Source: an uncultured Prevotella sp. (GTDB taxonomy: Bacteria; Bacteroidota; Bacteroidia; Bacteroidales; Bacteroidaceae). From it: a DNA stretch of 64,000 nt. The stretch covers positions 89,876-153,875 of the forward strand of contig CAJKDU010000001.1 in the NCBI GenBank assembly GCA_905198745.1. Direction: 5' to 3'. A model generated the notes under the pieces. It worked only from the letters and a program-made list of their open reading frames with translations. It had not been told where the DNA came from and made no database searches. This document shows positions 62,258-64,000 of this stretch, in pieces. Made by a program: the position numbers and the translations under genes. Positions within the stretch are counted from its first letter, which is position 1. The number at the start of each line of letters is the position of its first letter.

Positions 62258-63584
62258 TTAGCGGCAAATAAACTTCATGCCGTTCTTCACATAGAGACCG
62301 CCCGGCTGCGGATGTTTCACCTCACGTCCTTTGCATGTCGTAGACCTTGCCGTCGGCAGGCAACTTGACTGCCGTGGCTTGACCGATACCCGTGACCGTA
62401 TCGTCATAGACTGCCTCAAGGGTTTCGGCTGTGGAATCGTAGACAAGATAGGCAAAATGGCTGGGAATAAAGCCCGTCGTCTTGTGGAAAATGCCTTCGC
62501 TACTGTCTATTGTATAGTAATCCACATTTTCGTTTATCGACTTGATGGTGCCCTTGAACGGACTGTCTGTGACTGGCAAATCAGCATTATAGTCCAAGAA
62601 TGCACCTTCTTGCTTGAGGAAGTAGCCTCATTCACCCTCCTTGATTTTCACCACATAGGGCAATCCCGGCTCCACCTTGTCCACGGCATTGAAATGCAGC
62701 TTGCCGTCTACGATACCCGTAAAGGCATATACATTCTCTATGCCATAGCGTTCGTCCATGCCTGAAACGTCAAAGCCTTGTTGCATACATATCGGATCAT
62801 ATTTTCTGTATCCCGAGAAAAATCCAGAGGATGTAAAAGGAAGTATGTCAGCACATCCTTTCACGCCATCGCCCTCAAGCAGTTTCCTGCACTCTTCTTG
62901 ATTACGTTCCGTCACGAACACCGTGGGATACACGCCATCTGCCACCCGAAGGAAATTGGTCTTTTTCAGTTTAACCTGCTCGTCAGAGGCGGTAAAGACG
63001 ACTTTATTCTGCGTATAAGGAAGAAGTGCCACCTTGGTCAGACTGCTGCATCCCGAGAATGGTGAAGGAGCCGAAGTCCCGCTATATACCGCCTCGAAAT
63101 TCGTTTGAACTATTTTCAAGGAAGTGCATCCCTTGAACGCCCCTTCGCCCAAACTGCCACAATAAAAAGAGATGTGGGCAGGAAGGGAAGTGCAATCGGC
63201 AAATGCTTCCTCACCTAAGCTGTCATAATAACCGGTAAACGAAAATTTTTCCAGGGAGGAGCATCCTTTCAGAAATTGGTCGCCAATGGCTTTCACAATA
63301 CTTCCGCCGGTCAACCACCGGAGTACCGTACAATTTGTAAACGCATTGGCAGGAAGGAACCCCACACCTGATTCCACATACATTCTTATTAAATTGGAAC
63401 CTCGGAACGCATTGTTTCCTATACTCGTAACGGCATCTGGAATAGTAACAAAGTTCTTGAAATGCTTGAAATCCTTCAGGCTGTTAGCGCCCAACTGGGT
63501 CACTTTATACGCGACATCGGCACAGGTCACTTCTTCAGGTATAACCGTATCATCAGTATACGTATAGAATATGGTGATATAAGG
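62258..63584 (-). pseudogene. BspA-like leucine-rich repeat surface protein, 5' truncated and broken
   Basis: Translation shows the Treponema pallidum/BspA-type repeats: IPDAVTSIGNNAFRGSNLIR, VGFLPANAFTNCTVLRWL and ISFYCGSLGEGAFKGCTSLK. A later domain follows, with VYAFTGIVDGKLHFNAVDK and LPYVVKIKEGE. Three lesions: no signal peptide, since the frame opens after a TAA at 63585-63587; an in-frame TGA at 62628-62630 followed in the same frame by GYFLKQEGAFLDYNADLP; and an extra A near 62335 that cuts the tail GREVKHPQPGGLYVKNGMKF off the frame. The tail is the usual Prevotella surface-protein ending. Confidence 0.75.
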
Positions 63585-63705
63585 TTAGCATGACATGCGG
63601 GTTAGACACCGCATAAGAAAAAATCACCCATCATTGAGTTTCGGCATCATGACAAACTGGCAAGGAATGCAACGGAAGGATTGAAACGCCAGCAACAACC
63701 GAAGT

Positions 63706-63953
63706 TTAACATTCGTTAGTAACAGGTTTTCGCACCTTGCAATAGAAACGGGAAAAAGAGTTTGTTTTGGGGAGCTACGTGAATGATAGACGGGAAAAGC
63801 GTGCAAAAAACCACCTGATTTTTACCCAACTTTTTGTGTGCAATCGTGACCGTTTAACACGGAATTAACGCGACTTTGGGTCTCGAACTGCATTTTTCAG
63901 TCTGTTTACGTTGCACTTTTACTCGCAAGAAACGACGTTTTCAAAGGTGTCAC
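63706..63953 (+). repeat. Dispersed intergenic element, copy B (about 248 bp)
   Basis: Same blocks as copy A (6859-7105) at offsets 0, 130, 144, 157 and 234: TTAACATTCGTTAGTAACAG, GTGTGCAA, CCGTTTAACA, AATTAACGC and TTCAAAGGTGTCAC. The element lies upstream of a minus-strand gene (the BspA-like remnant), as copy A does with manA. Nothing else was recognised from 63585 to the window end. Confidence 0.6.
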
Positions 63954-64000
63954 ACTTTTTAGAGCCTTCTATAGGCATACATAAAAAACCACTTTTCCTG

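Overview
The window reads as chromosomal DNA of a Prevotella-like member of the Bacteroidales. The main evidence is a promoter pattern seen at many genes on both strands, TTTG, 19-20 bp, then TAnnTTTG, which is the Bacteroidota housekeeping promoter. Translation starts lack Shine-Dalgarno sequences but have A-rich upstream stretches. The gene content fits as well: RNase Y, a Nudix-type AraR, BspA-type leucine-rich repeats and small secreted proteins with a GIYVV-type C-terminus. No plasmid, phage, insertion sequence, CRISPR or rRNA genes were found. There is one tRNA, Ser(CGA).

Layout. 1-8.8 kb: the end of a pantothenate kinase gene, tex, a secreted GH2 glycosidase, manA, a 1.5-kb gene-free stretch carrying two repeat types, and an OmpH-like lipoprotein. 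9-14.3 kb: a dipeptidase, a 53-codon membrane-protein gene that escapes normal length cut-offs, a divergent six-TM protein with a LuxR-type DNA-binding end, and htpG. 14.5-30.5 kb: a sugar block made of a galactose operon (galM, MFS transporter, galK), then an arabinose operon (lipoprotein mutarotase, sodium symporter, araR, araD, araA, araB), a secreted GH51 arabinofuranosidase, and transketolase plus rpiB. Together these release arabinose, import it, convert it to xylulose-5-phosphate and pass it to the pentose phosphate pathway. 30.6-41.5 kb: MATE pump, Nim-like flavoprotein, YbjQ, SDR, the zapA-rny group, rfbA, RNase G, HU with a 29-residue basic peptide, and a SprT-like protein. 42.3-52.1 kb: pyruvate kinase, tRNA-Ser, a methyltransferase, a serC-serA-DUF1015-yigZ group ending in a secreted Sel1/zinc-finger protein, and a DbpA-like helicase.

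52.4-64 kb is a decaying surface-protein region. It holds a truncated LytTR regulator, a carbohydrate-binding protein gene with three lesions, small exported proteins, two TPR paralogues beside gyrA, and a broken BspA-like gene.

The least explained signals are non-coding. One is a roughly 22-bp tandem repeat (consensus near TGCCGTTAACGNNTCGTTAG) present at four separate intergenic loci. Another is a diverged element of about 247 bp occurring twice, 57 kb apart, with conserved blocks at the same internal offsets. A third is an array of ACGTAAAA direct repeats between the divergent small membrane protein and the membrane LuxR gene. All assignments come from reading the sequence; no database search was run.
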